NCBI GenBank assembly: GCA_037447655.1
Contig: JBBHKE010001950.1
Coordinates: 51,518 to 115,517, forward strand
Origin: Zygnema cylindricum
Taxonomy: Eukaryota; Streptophyta; Zygnematophyceae; Zygnematales; Zygnemataceae
Direction: 5' to 3'
Length of the DNA: 64,000 bases
Positions 10,568 through 21,890 of this stretch are shown here, piece by piece. The notes under the pieces are model-generated. The model was given only the letters and a program-made list of their open reading frames with translations. It searched no databases and was not told the DNA's origin. Position numbers and translations under genes: made by a program. The first letter of the stretch is position 1. Every line of letters begins with the position of its first letter.

Positions 10568-11130
10568 TGTTAAAATTTTGTGTCCATTTCGTGCTAAGGA
10601 CCAGAAGTCAAAGTTAGTCAAAATGACGTGAGAGAGAAGTCAACCGAAGTCCTGTTAGGTTCATGTACGGTTGAGTAGACGTCAAAATTTGTGTAGACGT
10701 CAAGCATACTTATCGTAGACGTCAAGTTAAGCGAAACGTAATTGTTTACGTCTATTGTACGGCAAGTACAAAATGTCGCAGATTTTGAGTAAATCTCACA
10801 AAGTGAATTGTGACCGTTGATTTTGTTTACGTAGTTCACAAGTTAGGAATTTGTTCCTTTACGTGTTAAACAAGTAGCGTAATACCTACGTCACCTACAC
10901 ATATAAAATTTACTCATGCTGGACATTGAAAATCAATCATCAAGTGAATGATTCTCTCCAATTTTTCCCTATTGCTATTTTTGCACTGAGTGCTTATTTT
11001 GTCGTGGATTTAATCAATCTTCTTTCTTGTTTAGTAATTAAGCTTTGCTTTCTCATATAGAGAATTGTTTTCCTTAGCTTCCTGTCTTGTAATTGGACGA
11101 TCCTATGGCCACTTCTTCTGAATCTCAACA
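10568..11130 (+). repeat. 3' LTR of Copia-A
   Basis: 563 bp, TG to CA, preceded by the purine tract AGAGAGGGGG at 10558-10567. It keeps ATG GCC at 11105-11110 where the 5' LTR has ATA GCC. It differs from the 5' LTR by many substitutions and a ~10-bp indel around 7023-7045, indicating an old insertion. Confidence 0.92.
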
Positions 11131-11190
11131 CCTCCCCCTCTCCCTCTCCCTCTCCTTTTCTCCCTCCCTCTCTCCCTCTCTCCCTCTCGC
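11131..11190. repeat. CT microsatellite
   Basis: CTCCCTCTCCCT-type array, the continuation of the array at 6645-6683 before Copia-A was inserted. It would also serve as a polypyrimidine tract upstream of the splice acceptor at 11230. Confidence 0.85.
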
Positions 11191-11230
11191 GGTTTGCGTG
11201 GTATCTATTTCTTTTCCTATTGCAAACCAG

Positions 11231-11490
11231 TCGTTTGGAATCACCACACGCCACGTGGCTTATTGCAAAGACGAGTATGCCAAGAATCCTGATCTCACAA
11301 GTTTCGGAGCACCGACATTAGATGATCGACTTGCCATGTTTGAAAACGATGACGAGGGAGGGAGGGAGGGAGGGAGGGAGGTAGGCAGCAGAGAGGGCCA
11401 TAGCTGATTGGGGTGGTGATTGATCTGATATTACTCACATCCTCATATACTCTTCTTCCGGCATGGGGTGCCGTGGTGAGGTTTCCCTAA
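11231..11490 (+). pseudogene. Type III polyketide synthase (chalcone-synthase family) exon fragment
   Basis: After an acceptor-like AACCAG, the frame reads TTRHVAYCKDEYAKNPDL and then APTLDDRLAMF. These match the region after the conserved first intron of chalcone-synthase-like enzymes (the TEE..ENP..APSLDARQDM segment). A GGGA tract (11354-11382) then shifts the frame. Past it, AAERAIADWGG and SDITHILIYSSSG match the family's EAA.KAI.EWG..KS.ITH......SG segment. A TGA at 11421-11423 stands where Arg or Lys is expected. The enzymes condense malonyl-CoA units onto a starter CoA to make chalcones, stilbenes or pyrones. The catalytic Cys region and the first exon are not found. Probably a dead gene piece; alternatively a sequence with a recent expansion in one exon. 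Confidence 0.6.
11354..11382. repeat. (GGGA)n tract inside the polyketide synthase exon
   Basis: Six to seven GGGA units replace the family's short segment between the DxRxxM and EAA motifs. The reading frames on the two sides differ, so the tract is the cause or the scar of the frameshift. Confidence 0.85.
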
Positions 11491-11639
11491 AAAAGACAAA
11501 TTTTCACTGCATTTCATTCTTGGAGTGCTTGTTTACTTGCAGAAAGAAATGAACCCCTTGAAACAGGATATGCATGAACCCCTTGAAACAGGATATGCAG
11601 GTTATTTGCAGGCTAAAATAGTCCATCCAGAACCTTGAA
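11491..11639. other. Short unassigned spacer with an imperfect tandem duplication
   Basis: ATGAACCCCTTGAAACAGG occurs twice (about 11549 and 11574). No other feature was recognised between the polyketide synthase piece and the gag fragment. Confidence 0.5.
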
Positions 11640-12551
11640 ATCTGACATATGCTAGTTCAATCGATGCGTTGGCTTGTAGAGCTGAAATTGTTAAGAACTC
11701 ACAAAAGGATGGACTCACTTCACAAAAAATAAACCAAGATGATACACAGCTGAAGCTTACAAAGAAACAAATCTCAATCACCTCAAAACAAATCACATCG
11801 ACAAAATACAAATATATTAAGCCGAGGCTTTTCCAAAGAGGCAATTTCTCTTCCAGGAATTCATTCAATTTCGATTCAAGGAAAATGAATATATCGACGA
11901 TGCAGTGAAAAGGTTTAATATTCTTGTGGAGCAACTAACCAATCTTGGACGAATGTTAGACGAAGACCACAAGTTGCATGTGTTCTTCAACAGTCTTCCG
12001 GAGTACCTTCGTACTCCGAGTGACATTATTCAATCAAAGAAAAGGGCTTCGTACAAATACGCGGTGAGTTACTTAATGAGGGTGGATAAGACGAGAGATG
12101 GAAAAAGTAGAGGAGTGAAGGAATCAGTTGCATTTAGTGAATCTGCCCCTCTTAATATTGCCACAGATGCGGCTTTGAATTTACTCAATAGAAGAGGGGG
12201 TGGTAGATATTTTAGAGGTAGAGGCGGTAGTGGTAGAGGAGGTAGAGGAGGCATGCAGAATGCAGGTGGTAGTGACAGTCAGACTGATGCTCATGTGACA
12301 TGCTACAAATGTCAAAAATTGGGACATTTTGCAGCAGATTGTTCGGATCATCAAAAACTCTGCGTCAGCGATGGGGACATGTTAGTACACAATGTTTTGA
12401 TAGAAGTGAATGGAACTTAGAAAGAGGGGGAAGAGGCGGTCGTGGTCGTGGTTTTGGTCGCGTAAATGGTCGAGGAGGAAGCCACAGATATTTTGCTGGC
12501 TTCGATGAAGATTTCGACGACATTCCGGTACATAATGCGATACACTTTTAA
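11640..12551 (+). pseudogene. Gag fragment of another copia element
   Basis: From about 11847 the reading contains EYIDDAVKRFNILVEQL and FFNSLPEYLRTP, standard copia Gag. Then come RG-rich stretches, a zinc knuckle CYKCQKLGHFAADC at about 12301-12342 and, in the next frame after a frameshift near 12350, GHVSTQCFDR, the tail of a second knuckle. A GRGG-rich tail ends at 12549-12551. No protease, integrase, LTR or primer site could be linked to it. The stretch 11690-11845 is also present in the inverted repeat at 13540-13650, so part of this fragment was copied into the neighbouring hairpin or derives from it. Confidence 0.7.
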
Positions 12552-12884
12552 TTTCGTGTGGGAAAACGGGAGAGGGCAAATAGGCGATCTGCCAGTTAAG
12601 AGTAAGAAAAGTTAGAAAAGGAAGAAAGTAAATTGAGAAAGAATTGAGTGTGCATATTTTGAAATTAGTATGTGAGAAGTGAGGAAGTGAGCAGTGAACA
12701 GTCAGTCACTGAGAAGTAAAATGTGAGAGAGAGAGGTTAGTGAGAGAAAGAAGTGAGAAGTGAGTGAAAATGAAAAGTGAGGTACGGAAGTGAGTGTACG
12801 ATTAGTTTTGGAAATGTAAAATTAGTTTGTTCGGTGAGTAAGTTTTTAGTGTGAGGGTACGATATTATGTTTTGTGCACGGTTT
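12552..12884. repeat. GTGAGAAGTGAG-rich degenerate array
   Basis: The words GTGAG, AAGTGAG and GAGAAAG recur from about 12600 to 12860 with no fixed period. No coding feature is visible. Confidence 0.6.
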
Positions 12885-13650
12885 CATTCACCTCACAACA
12901 AATCACATCCACCAAATATAAATATATTAAGCCGAGGCTTTTCCAAAACAATCCATCTGTCTTACCAATCTAACTCACTGAGATTCCTAACTTACATTGA
13001 TCACTTATTCTCACTCACACTCACACTCACACTGAATAAATTTAATGGATTAATATATTTCCTAACTCTACTCACTCACTAAATACTTACTACAAAGACA
13101 AAGAACCAATACACCTGAAATTAATACATAGCAAACAGTCCCTAAACATAACACCAGATACTCTCTGATTGCGCCTGTCATAGCCGGCAACATCAAGCTA
13201 CCTCTTACACTGACAAATATACTCTCTGCAGTCTGACAAATCTGCTCTCTTTGAACTAAGCAAAGCAAAATGTGGCAGGATCGTTGTCGGCTATCGCAAG
13301 CGCACTTATAGTGTATCTGGTCGTTATGTTTAGGGATTGTTTGCTATGTATTGATTTCAGGTGTATTTGTTCTTTGTCTTTGTAGTGAGTATTTAGTGAG
13401 TGAGTAGAGTTAAGAAATATATTAATCCATTAACTGTAATCAGTGTGAGTGTGAGTGTGAGTGAGAATAAGTGATCAACGTGAGTTAGGAATCTGAGTGA
13501 GTTAGATTGGTAAGAGTGAAGGGTTGTTTTGGAAAAGCCTCAGCTTAATATATTTATATTTGGTCGATGTGATTTGTTGTGAGGTGAATGAGATTTATTT
13601 TTGTGTAAGCTTCCGCTGTGCATCATCTTGGTTTACTGTTTGTGAAGTGA
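12885..13650. repeat. Long hairpin: ~310-bp arms around a ~70-bp loop
   Basis: The segment 12885-13195 is repeated in inverse orientation at about 13268-13600. Matching blocks include CACCTCACAACAAATCACAT and its complement, AATATATTAAGC.GAGGCTTTTCC and its complement, and CATAAC.CCAGATAC near the centre. The right arm extends about 50 bp further (to 13650) and that part matches 11690-11760. Transcripts of either strand would form a long double strand. A foldback transposon or an inverted duplication could produce it. Confidence 0.85.
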
Positions 13651-13675
13651 GTCGATCCTATTGTGTCCTTTAACA

Positions 13676-13910
13676 TGGAGGAGGTGGTGGAGGTGGTGAG
13701 GGCGAAGGAGGATGTGGGGATGGTGGAGGTGGGGGTGGTGATGGAGGTGAGGGAGAAGGTGAGGAAGGAGGTGGCGAAGGTGGAGGAGGAGATGGTGGAG
13801 GAGGCGAAGGAGAAGGAAGGGGGGGCGAAGGCGATGGAGGGGGAGGTGAAGGTGAAGTAGGATGAGGGGATGGTGGAAGTGGGGGCGGTGATGGAGGTGG
13901 ACCACAACTT
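13676..13910 (-). repeat. Minisatellite that encodes Ser-Pro-Pro-Pro repeats on the minus strand
   Basis: The plus strand is GGAGG/GGTGAAGG-rich. One minus-strand frame reads serine followed by runs of two to six prolines throughout, the extensin/hydroxyproline-rich glycoprotein pattern; the plus strand gives a Gly/Glu-rich frame. No signal peptide, start context or splice-linked exon was found on either side, so it is annotated as a repeat that may be an exon relic. Confidence 0.6.
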
Positions 13911-14569
13911 TTGTGTCAGTGTCATTTGTTATGAAACATAAATGCCAAGTAGATTGAAGTTCTTAAATGTATCTAAACGCCTTAGATGTTTTCTTAGAAC
14001 ACTTTTATTTGAGGACGATTAAAATGGGAGTCGAGGTTGTCGTTGAGGTGGACGAGTTCGGTTTAGCCTTCTTCCGAGAATGTCCAGCATGTACTAACAC
14101 TGTCGAAAACCAATTTTTCCTAAATGGGGAAGATGCTGTCTTGAAAGCCCGGACCTTCCAAACAACACCGGGCATTGATTACTTACGCAGCCGTTGTCAT
14201 GTTGCACCTTACCGTGTTGAGAATTGCTAATAAGGGTGTGGCTTTTAATGCACCGGCAAAGGACACAGAGAACCTCTTTACCATAGCAAGGAAATGTGTG
14301 ATGTTCAAGACGACTTGAGTTCGAATTATTGGTTTTGTTTCATTTGATCAGTTCGATTAAGTCTTCCCCTCTTATTCACATTGGTACAACTCAAGACAGT
14401 GGTAGAAGTAACTTGGGCACTATGGTGCTTACTTTGTGGTTTCCTCACCGAAAAGGTGCGAATAGGTCTTAATGTAGGTTATTGTAAATACATCGTTATT
14501 TCTTGTTGATTATTTGTGCAGGAAATTCTTCATTTCCTATTTTTACTTGTCTAGCAAGAATCAAATTTT
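13911..14569. other. Unassigned; one 87-codon open frame on the plus strand
   Basis: The frame 13967-14230 reads a cysteine-containing segment (FFRECPACTNTVENQFF) that does not match a family I know. Coding status is unproven; the rest is AT-rich. Confidence 0.3.
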
Positions 14570-17500
14570 TTTCCTTTATGTCTTATTTTTGTTTGTTTTT
14601 GTATTACCTGTAATATCCAGAACATGTTGCTGTTTGCTTTGTCTTTTTTTGCAATTCCCGAGCTTTTGAGCATATTTGTTGCGCCATTAATGTGTTATTT
14701 TGTTGAATGGTACTGGCGTCCTTTCACTGAGGGCGTTCATGGTTGAATGCGTCTAATTTGCTTTTCATGAATTTTTAAGTCCACTCGGGTTAATCTCTTC
14801 TTATCGAAAAGCAAAGAAGAGCCAACCCTATATGACAAGTTTACAACTATTGGGCCATGGAAACGTCACAGAAAAAATCTGTTTATTCTCGTGGTTTATT
14901 TCTTAAATGGCCTTTTGCCCCTTTCCTTTGCTGCTTGCTGCTTCTAAACGAATTTGCCTTTTGGTCACTAAAGTATAGAGTTTGTTGGACTTATAATGAT
15001 TTGAGTGTTATGTAAAGATCACAAAGAATTTGATGCCAACTCACAAGCTAAAAGCGCGATGTTGCATGAATGATGTGTTTGGTAAAAACGAAAATAGCAC
15101 TGATAGTGTAATTAAATGAAATTTTAATGGTTAACTTGATACAACAAGTAACTGTAAACCATCAAGAAGTGTAGGAATAAAGAAATTGAAACGTGTCGTC
15201 AATTCTGAAAAGGTTTTGTATTATAGTCATTCCACGTCCATATCCCTACACGTACATAGGATTCTCCAAATGTGAATTTCGACGAAATATATTCCATACT
15301 GTTGATCGCCCTTGTAAAATTGCTACATGTAACCAAGTCTTAATGTTTACTAATAACTATCTATAGATCTGAAGATTTTTTAATAAAACAACAATGCATG
15401 TTGACAAGATTTAATCGAATCTCAAAGAAATTAAATACAATGTACCAAGTATTGAACGAACTCACGGTATTAAAAAATATACAATTGAACCTAACTAAAT
15501 CACACTACATTAAACTTCAAGAAATTCACTTGATTTTATGAAATATGATCAAATTTCCATGAATTAAGATCTAACTTATTTTGACCGGGTTGAATTGATT
15601 CCTATTCATTGTTTAAAGATTTCGATGAATTTGATGGAGTTTTTGTAAAAATCCTTAAAGTTGATAAAGTAGATATGTATTTATCGAATTTGCTTAAGAT
15701 CAGCTGCTTTTAATTGAGTTAGAAATGCCTTGTATTTCACTAATTTCGATTGAAATCTGAATTACTGAAGAAAGCTCCTTTTGTCTATGTAATTTTGACT
15801 GAATCTGACTAAAAGCGACATAGTTTTACATTGTAACATCTCTCTCTCACAACTAAAAGGAGGGAATTTCGTGAATTAAAAATGTACGGAGTGACTTAAT
15901 GTAATAAATCTCTCTGAACAGCTAGCACAACTAAAAAGAGGGAATTTCGTGAATTAAAAATGTACGGAGTGACTTAATGTGATAATTATCACGTACTTGC
16001 TGGCAGTTACCATGTAAAATACACTGCAGTGGAATAGGGAAATAAATCGAGTTGGTGGGGTTTTTCCACTTCCACTATGATATCGTTTGGACGTTTGTAT
16101 TTTGATAATTTGAACAATACGATTTTGAACATTAATCAAGGGAAAAATTCTTGAAAATGAGTTCCAATGTTGCAATGAAATTTTAAATTCACATGCTAAA
16201 TGAGTTTTAATAATTTAAATGTTAAAGTCCATTTTAACAACGTGCCCAATGTTATATTTTTCAATACTCAATGATCAACATTGAAATTAAACATCAGATG
16301 ATGAATTTGAGTTGTCATTGATTTGTAGCATTTGTCGTTGGTTTTCTATATCCAACCATTAAAATCAAGAGAAACAGTCGTCAAGAGAAAAACATTGTTT
16401 GAATTCTATGTTGAAAAAAGGTTGGAAGGACATTTTTGTCAAAAGTTAATTGTGTTTCAATAATTCACTCTCTTATTGTAACCCTAACGAGAAAACATAT
16501 ACACCAATAAGGTCATACACGTACATTGAATTGTGCACAAAGCAGTTTAGTTGCTTAGCTGTAAGCCATGAAGACCATTAGTCTAATTTGTTTTTTTCGA
16601 TGTTTAATATCGACTTTGGCGAATTTATTTGCTCCCTACTTCATTTGTAAGGATCAGTATTATGTACTAAAATTACCGTATCCCAGCGTAGAAAATACCT
16701 TTACCTAACACCCCCCTCCCCTCACCCCCAGGGATATATCGGTTATAGGCGGTTAATACCGATAACAATATTTCGTAATTTATCGAGCCCTGTAATATCG
16801 GTTATCGGATTATTGCGCTTGTTCACTTTCATCATTGATCATTGACTATTCAAAAAGCTATATAAAACGGAATTCGACATTGACATTGTTGAAAACTCGT
16901 TTAGCATGGAAATTTGAAGTTCTATTGCAACATTGGAACATATTTTCAAGAAAATTTCCCTTAATCTTTGGATTTAATGTTTAAAATCTTGTCGTTTAAA
17001 TTCTCCAAAACACAAACGTTCAGACGATGACTTGGTGGAAGTGGGGAAATGAAAATTGTCACATTTAGTCACGCCGCATATTTTTGATTCAAAATTCCCT
17101 CCCCTCAATTTTGGTACTTGTTCCTCAAGATGGTAGACTCTAAAACTAGGTAGAGTTTAGTCAGATTCAGTCGAAACCACACAGACACAAGCGTCTTCAT
17201 TAATTCAGTTGCTGCAATCGACTTTCATCGAAGTTTGTGACATAATGTGCATTTACGGTTTAATGAAAATCAGTTGATTTTAAGCAGATTCGGTAAATAC
17301 AATTCTACTATGTCAAATTTAAGAAGTTTTACAATAAAATCCTCAAACTCATCGAAATCCTAAAAGAATGAATAAGAGTCAAATGAACTCAGTGAAATTA
17401 AGTAAGATCTAACATAATTTGATTAATTGAGAGAATCTAATCATATTGCAAGTCAAAACCATGAAGTTCAATTGAATGTATTATAATTTAATTAGATTTG

Positions 17501-20500
17501 ATTTGATGTTCCACAATAATGTGAGTTCGTACGCTACTCGTTTAAATGTATTTATTTTTTTACACGTTTGAGTAACATGCATGAAAAAAATATTTATAAT
17601 GGCCAGATTTAGGGATGGTTATTAACACTCGTTACAATTTTGTTACTATTATTGATTTCACATGCCCAACCAGATACCAACAGTGAATGATTTTAACACC
17701 AAACCTTCTTGGGGATTGATAAAACATTTCAATGTGTATATTTCTCCACTTCTCGATGGCTTAGAGTGAATTTTTGTATCATCAACCATTCAAATTTCAT
17801 TTAACTGCCCTTTTAGTGCTAGTTTGATGTTCTCCAAACACATCGCCAATACTACATTGAGCTTTAAGCCTGTGAGTTGTCATCACATTCGTTGTGATCT
17901 TCCCGTTGCATTCAAATCAGTATAAGTCCATCAAGAGTACACATTTATTTTTTCTGTGCTTCATAATTTTCCGTTTTGTACTCCATAAGCAGCCCAAAGT
18001 CAAAGCAAGTTAGCGACTGGAGGTAGGAAGGGAAAGGGGGTCCAGGTCATATAAGAAATAAGGCAGGTGAAGACAGAATTGTGACGCTTCTGTGGTCCAA
18101 TATTTGTTAGCTTACCAAAGAGGGTCGGTGTTTATTTGTTTTTCGATAACGATTAACCAGTGTTTATATAAAAGGTCAATAAAAACAAACAAGACGCATT
18201 GAACCATGAACACCCTCCGTAAACGGGCGTCAGTGTTGCATTACAAAAAAGCAAACATTGAAGGTGCATTTAATTTGCTCACAAAATTCGGTAACTTCAA
18301 AAATATGACGAACCAGGTTACACAACAGTTTGGCTATTTCTATACAAGTAATGCAAAAATTAAAAAAAAACAAATCACAGAGGAAAAAAATGAGTCTGGA
18401 TAGACAATATATAAGAAAAAATAAAAAATTTCCGGTATAAACAACATAAAACAAATGATTAAGTATTTACGATTACCTATAGTAAGACCTAGCAGGGCCT
18501 TTTGGACGAGGAAAATCACAAGTGGGTTTTCTTCAAAAGCATCGCAGTGCTCTGTCTTATACTTGTTCAAAAGTAAATAGGGGAAAACTCCATTGAATTA
18601 TCAAGTGAATCAAAACGAATAATGTGAAATAAAGATGTCTTCAAAATCATTTATTTTCTTGTTGCGATAAAGAGCTTCTCCGTATCATCTGCTTGTACAT
18701 TAAAGCCACTAGTTATAGATCTAATTAAACGAATGTATATAACGCTATCTTTTTTGTTCGAGACCTTGGTACTACAAAAAAAAAATCATTTTGATCGTGA
18801 TCAGTTTACCATAACCATAAAAAGCCCAGAAAAATGAAGCTAGTCAAATGGAGGGATGAGCTTAAAGAGTGAGGAAAAGTAAGATTTCCGTGAGAGTTTT
18901 CCACAGTCATATAAGTTAGTGCGCACTTGGCTTATAAACACATTTAGTCTAACACAACGAAACTTAGCTTGTGAGAACCACTAAGTAGACAGCAATGAGA
19001 GAAGCATAGAAGCAATTCACTAGAATAGATAGGTTTGACCAGCTTAGGAAATGGAGTTATAGTCAAGGGGCCACAAGGCGTAAGCTGAAGTGAGCCCTGA
19101 TTGGAATACAAATTGTTCCTACAGACTAACTTTAATAAAGCTGCAATCTCCTTCCTAATGTTCTAAGATAAGATCCTAATAAAGAATGTACAAAGAGTTC
19201 TTCATCAAATAAAGTTGATGCTTCTATGAATAATCTGAGTGTATTCTGGGACTGAGAGAATGATCTTCATGACATTTCCATGAGATGATGTTCTAAAGTG
19301 CTCTGATGCACTATATGCCTTATGCCTTCCTGTGTGTCATGGTGTGATGAAATGACTAAATAAGTGGTGCAATGAGATATTGCCATTTGTCGTTTTCCAC
19401 CACAATGTGCCGCTTCTTGGTTCTGACACAATCTGTCCACCAAACAAAGGTTGACGAAATCGTCGTCAACATTCCGTACAATCAATTTGTCACGTAGCGT
19501 CACGTTCCGTCACAAATATGTGAATCGGTAATTTCCGCCGGTACAAATGAATTGCCAAATATCGCTCAAAACCAACATTCCGTACTTAGAATATCTATGA
19601 TGATTTGGACCGATGAATAGAGTGAGCAAGTATAAGTGAGGAAATGTCAAGGTGCATGCACCTTGTACGAAGACTCGCCCATCATAGATGTACGCTTGGC
19701 AGCATGGCGGCATTGGAGAGTTTATGTGACAGGTGACGTCACTTGACACATAAAAGTCGAAAAAATAGAGCAGTGCAACTATCGATACCATTTGTATAAC
19801 TTTTTTTTATAATCGTCAAAGAGCAGATTACACCGTGTATCTCTACTAGGTTTGATGTTTTTTCCCTACTTAAAACACCTCTTCTACACGCAAACATGTC
19901 CAATTTTTGATAGAAGACTGCCAATCGGATGGTGAAAATCTTGCCTTTCTATCACGACCCCGAAATAACAACAAATTTGCCAAAGTCGATATTAAATTTA
20001 CAAAAAAAGCAAATAAGACGCATTAAACCATGATCACCCTCAGTATTGAAAAAAAGACATATCAGGTAGCAACACATTTTGGCTTTTCCATACAAGTAAC
20101 ACAAAAATTAACAAAACGAAGAAACAAAGACAAAACATAGATTTTTTATTGACAATAGATAAGAGGAAATTCTTCATTTCTTACATAAATAATAAAAAAC
20201 AAATGATAAAGTATTTACAATCAACTGCACTAAGACCTAGTTGCATCTTTTAACAGAATTGAAGAACATCATGTTGAATCTAGTTGAAGTAGACTACTTA
20301 GATTTAATGTCATATAATTTAGCAGAAAATTTTGGAATAAGATCGAAGTTTTGTCAATTACCCAAATTCTGTTCGATCTGACTTATTTTGACAAAGTTAA
20401 GTTGACTCTTTCTGATTGATTTAGGTATTGCAACGAATTTAATGGATTTTTTTGAAATCTCCTTGAACAAAATAAAGTTGTGTTTACCGAATCTGCTTAA

Positions 20501-21890
20501 ATTAAGTTAATGCATATATTTCACTAATTCCGACTGCATTTATTAAATCCAACTGAATTACTCAAAGATAGTTGCTTGTTTTTAAGTGATTTTAATTGAT
20601 TCTTCCCGAAAGCGACATAGTTTTACGGTCTACCATTTCGCTAAACCGGTAGCACAATCAAGGGAAAGGAATTCTGTGTATCAAATATATGCGGGGTGAT
20701 TGAATGTGACAACTGTCACTTGTTAGTATTTACTATCAAAAATCACACACACAATAAAGGGAACCAATGGAGATGATGGAATTGTCTCAATTCCACTATG
20801 ACATCGCTTGACAAGCTTGTTGATAAAAGATAATGCAAAAAGGTGGTCGTATGGGATTGAAGGAAACAAGAGAGGGGAGATAGAATAAGAGTGAACGTGT
20901 ATGATGAATTACGAGACTATTTAAAAATGTCAAGCTAGAATGCCCATTCCTTATTAGATTCAATTTTATATTCTTCAATACCGTGAGTTCTTCGATACTT
21001 GCTAAAATGTATTCAATTTTCTTTAGAGTCGATTAAATCTTATCAACATACATGGCTGTTTTATTAAAAAATCTTCAGATTTAAAGATAGTTATTGGTAA
21101 ACATTAAGACTCAGTTACATGTTGTGATTTTACAGGGGCGATCAACAGTATGGAACACATTTCGTCGAAATTCACATTCGGAAAATCCTATGTACCTGCA
21201 GGGATATCAACGGAGAATGACTATAATACAAAATCTTTTCCTAAATTGACAAAACATTTCAATTTCTATATTTTTACACTTCTTCATGGTTTAGATTGAC
21301 TTGTTATATCAAGTCAACCATTTAATTTTCATTTATTTACCCTATCAGTGCTAGCATTATATTCACCAAACACATTACCCATTCAACATCGAGTTTTTAC
21401 CATGTGAGTTAGCATCACATTCATTGTGATCTTTCCATGACACTCAAATCATTCCAAGTGCATCAAAATCTACACTTCATAAATTTTAGTTTTATATTCG
21501 TTTATTAACCAAAAGGCAAAGTCGTTTAGAGCAGCAAGCAGTGAAGGAAAGGCGGCATCACGCCACTTAAGAAATAAAATACGTGAATAGACAGAATATT
21601 ATGTGACGTTTCAATGGTCCAATAGTTGTAAGTTTGTCATATAGGGTTGGCTATTACTTACTTTTCGATAACAACAGATTAGCCAGAGTGGACATAAAAA
21701 TCCATAAAGATCAAATAAGACGCATTCAAAAGCCCTCAGTAAAAGGGCGCCAATACTATTTAACAAAGTCAAACATTAAAGGAGCAACAAATTTTCTCAA
21801 AAACACGGGAACTTCAAGATTTGACAAATCAAGTAGCAACACGTTATGACTATTATAGGTAATGCAAAAACGAACAAAAGGAGGACACAA
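14570..21890. repeat. Long inverted-repeat complex (blocks H and K)
   Basis: Block H (14570-15420) recurs inverted at about 17560-18400 and 21010-21890, with a partial inverted copy at 19970-20130. Block K (15420-16200) recurs inverted at 16880-17480 and directly at 20270-20850. The order is therefore H-K, K'-H', H' tail, K-H'. Diagnostic shared words include AACCCTATATGACAA (14822), GCTGCTTGCTGC, GTTTGGTAAAAAC/GTGTTTGGTG and GCGACATAGTTTTAC. Copies are diverged by perhaps 15-25 percent. No transposase or reverse transcriptase was recognised. The H-K..K'-H' part resembles a foldback element with arms near 1.7 kb and a 0.6-kb centre (16260-16880). Confidence 0.75.
18455..19965. other. No gene seen between repeat blocks
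   Basis: AT-rich DNA lying between the H' copy and the H' tail. Open frames on the minus strand at 19267-19924 are short and show no domain. Confidence 0.5.

Larger units (their letters stand above)
6684..11130 (+). mobile_element. Ty1/copia retrotransposon Copia-A, decayed and internally deleted
   Basis: Two LTRs (6684-7256 and 10568-11130) both run from TGTTAAAATTTTG to CTCAACA. A primer-binding site follows the left LTR and a purine tract AGAGAGGGGG precedes the right one. Inside are gag, protease, integrase and part of reverse transcriptase in the copia order. The reverse transcriptase breaks off after YSLKQSPR: the YVDD catalytic motif and most of RNase H are missing, and a remnant RRSIT of the RNase H region follows within a few codons. 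Several frameshifts and stops are present, so the copy cannot be autonomous. Element length is 4.4 kb. No clear 5-bp target duplication could be read because both flanks are CT-rich. Confidence 0.93.

Noticed and set aside
6679-11135. Five-base target duplication for Copia-A
   Set aside because: Flanks CCTTT and CCTCC are similar only because both are CT-rich; a duplication cannot be proven.
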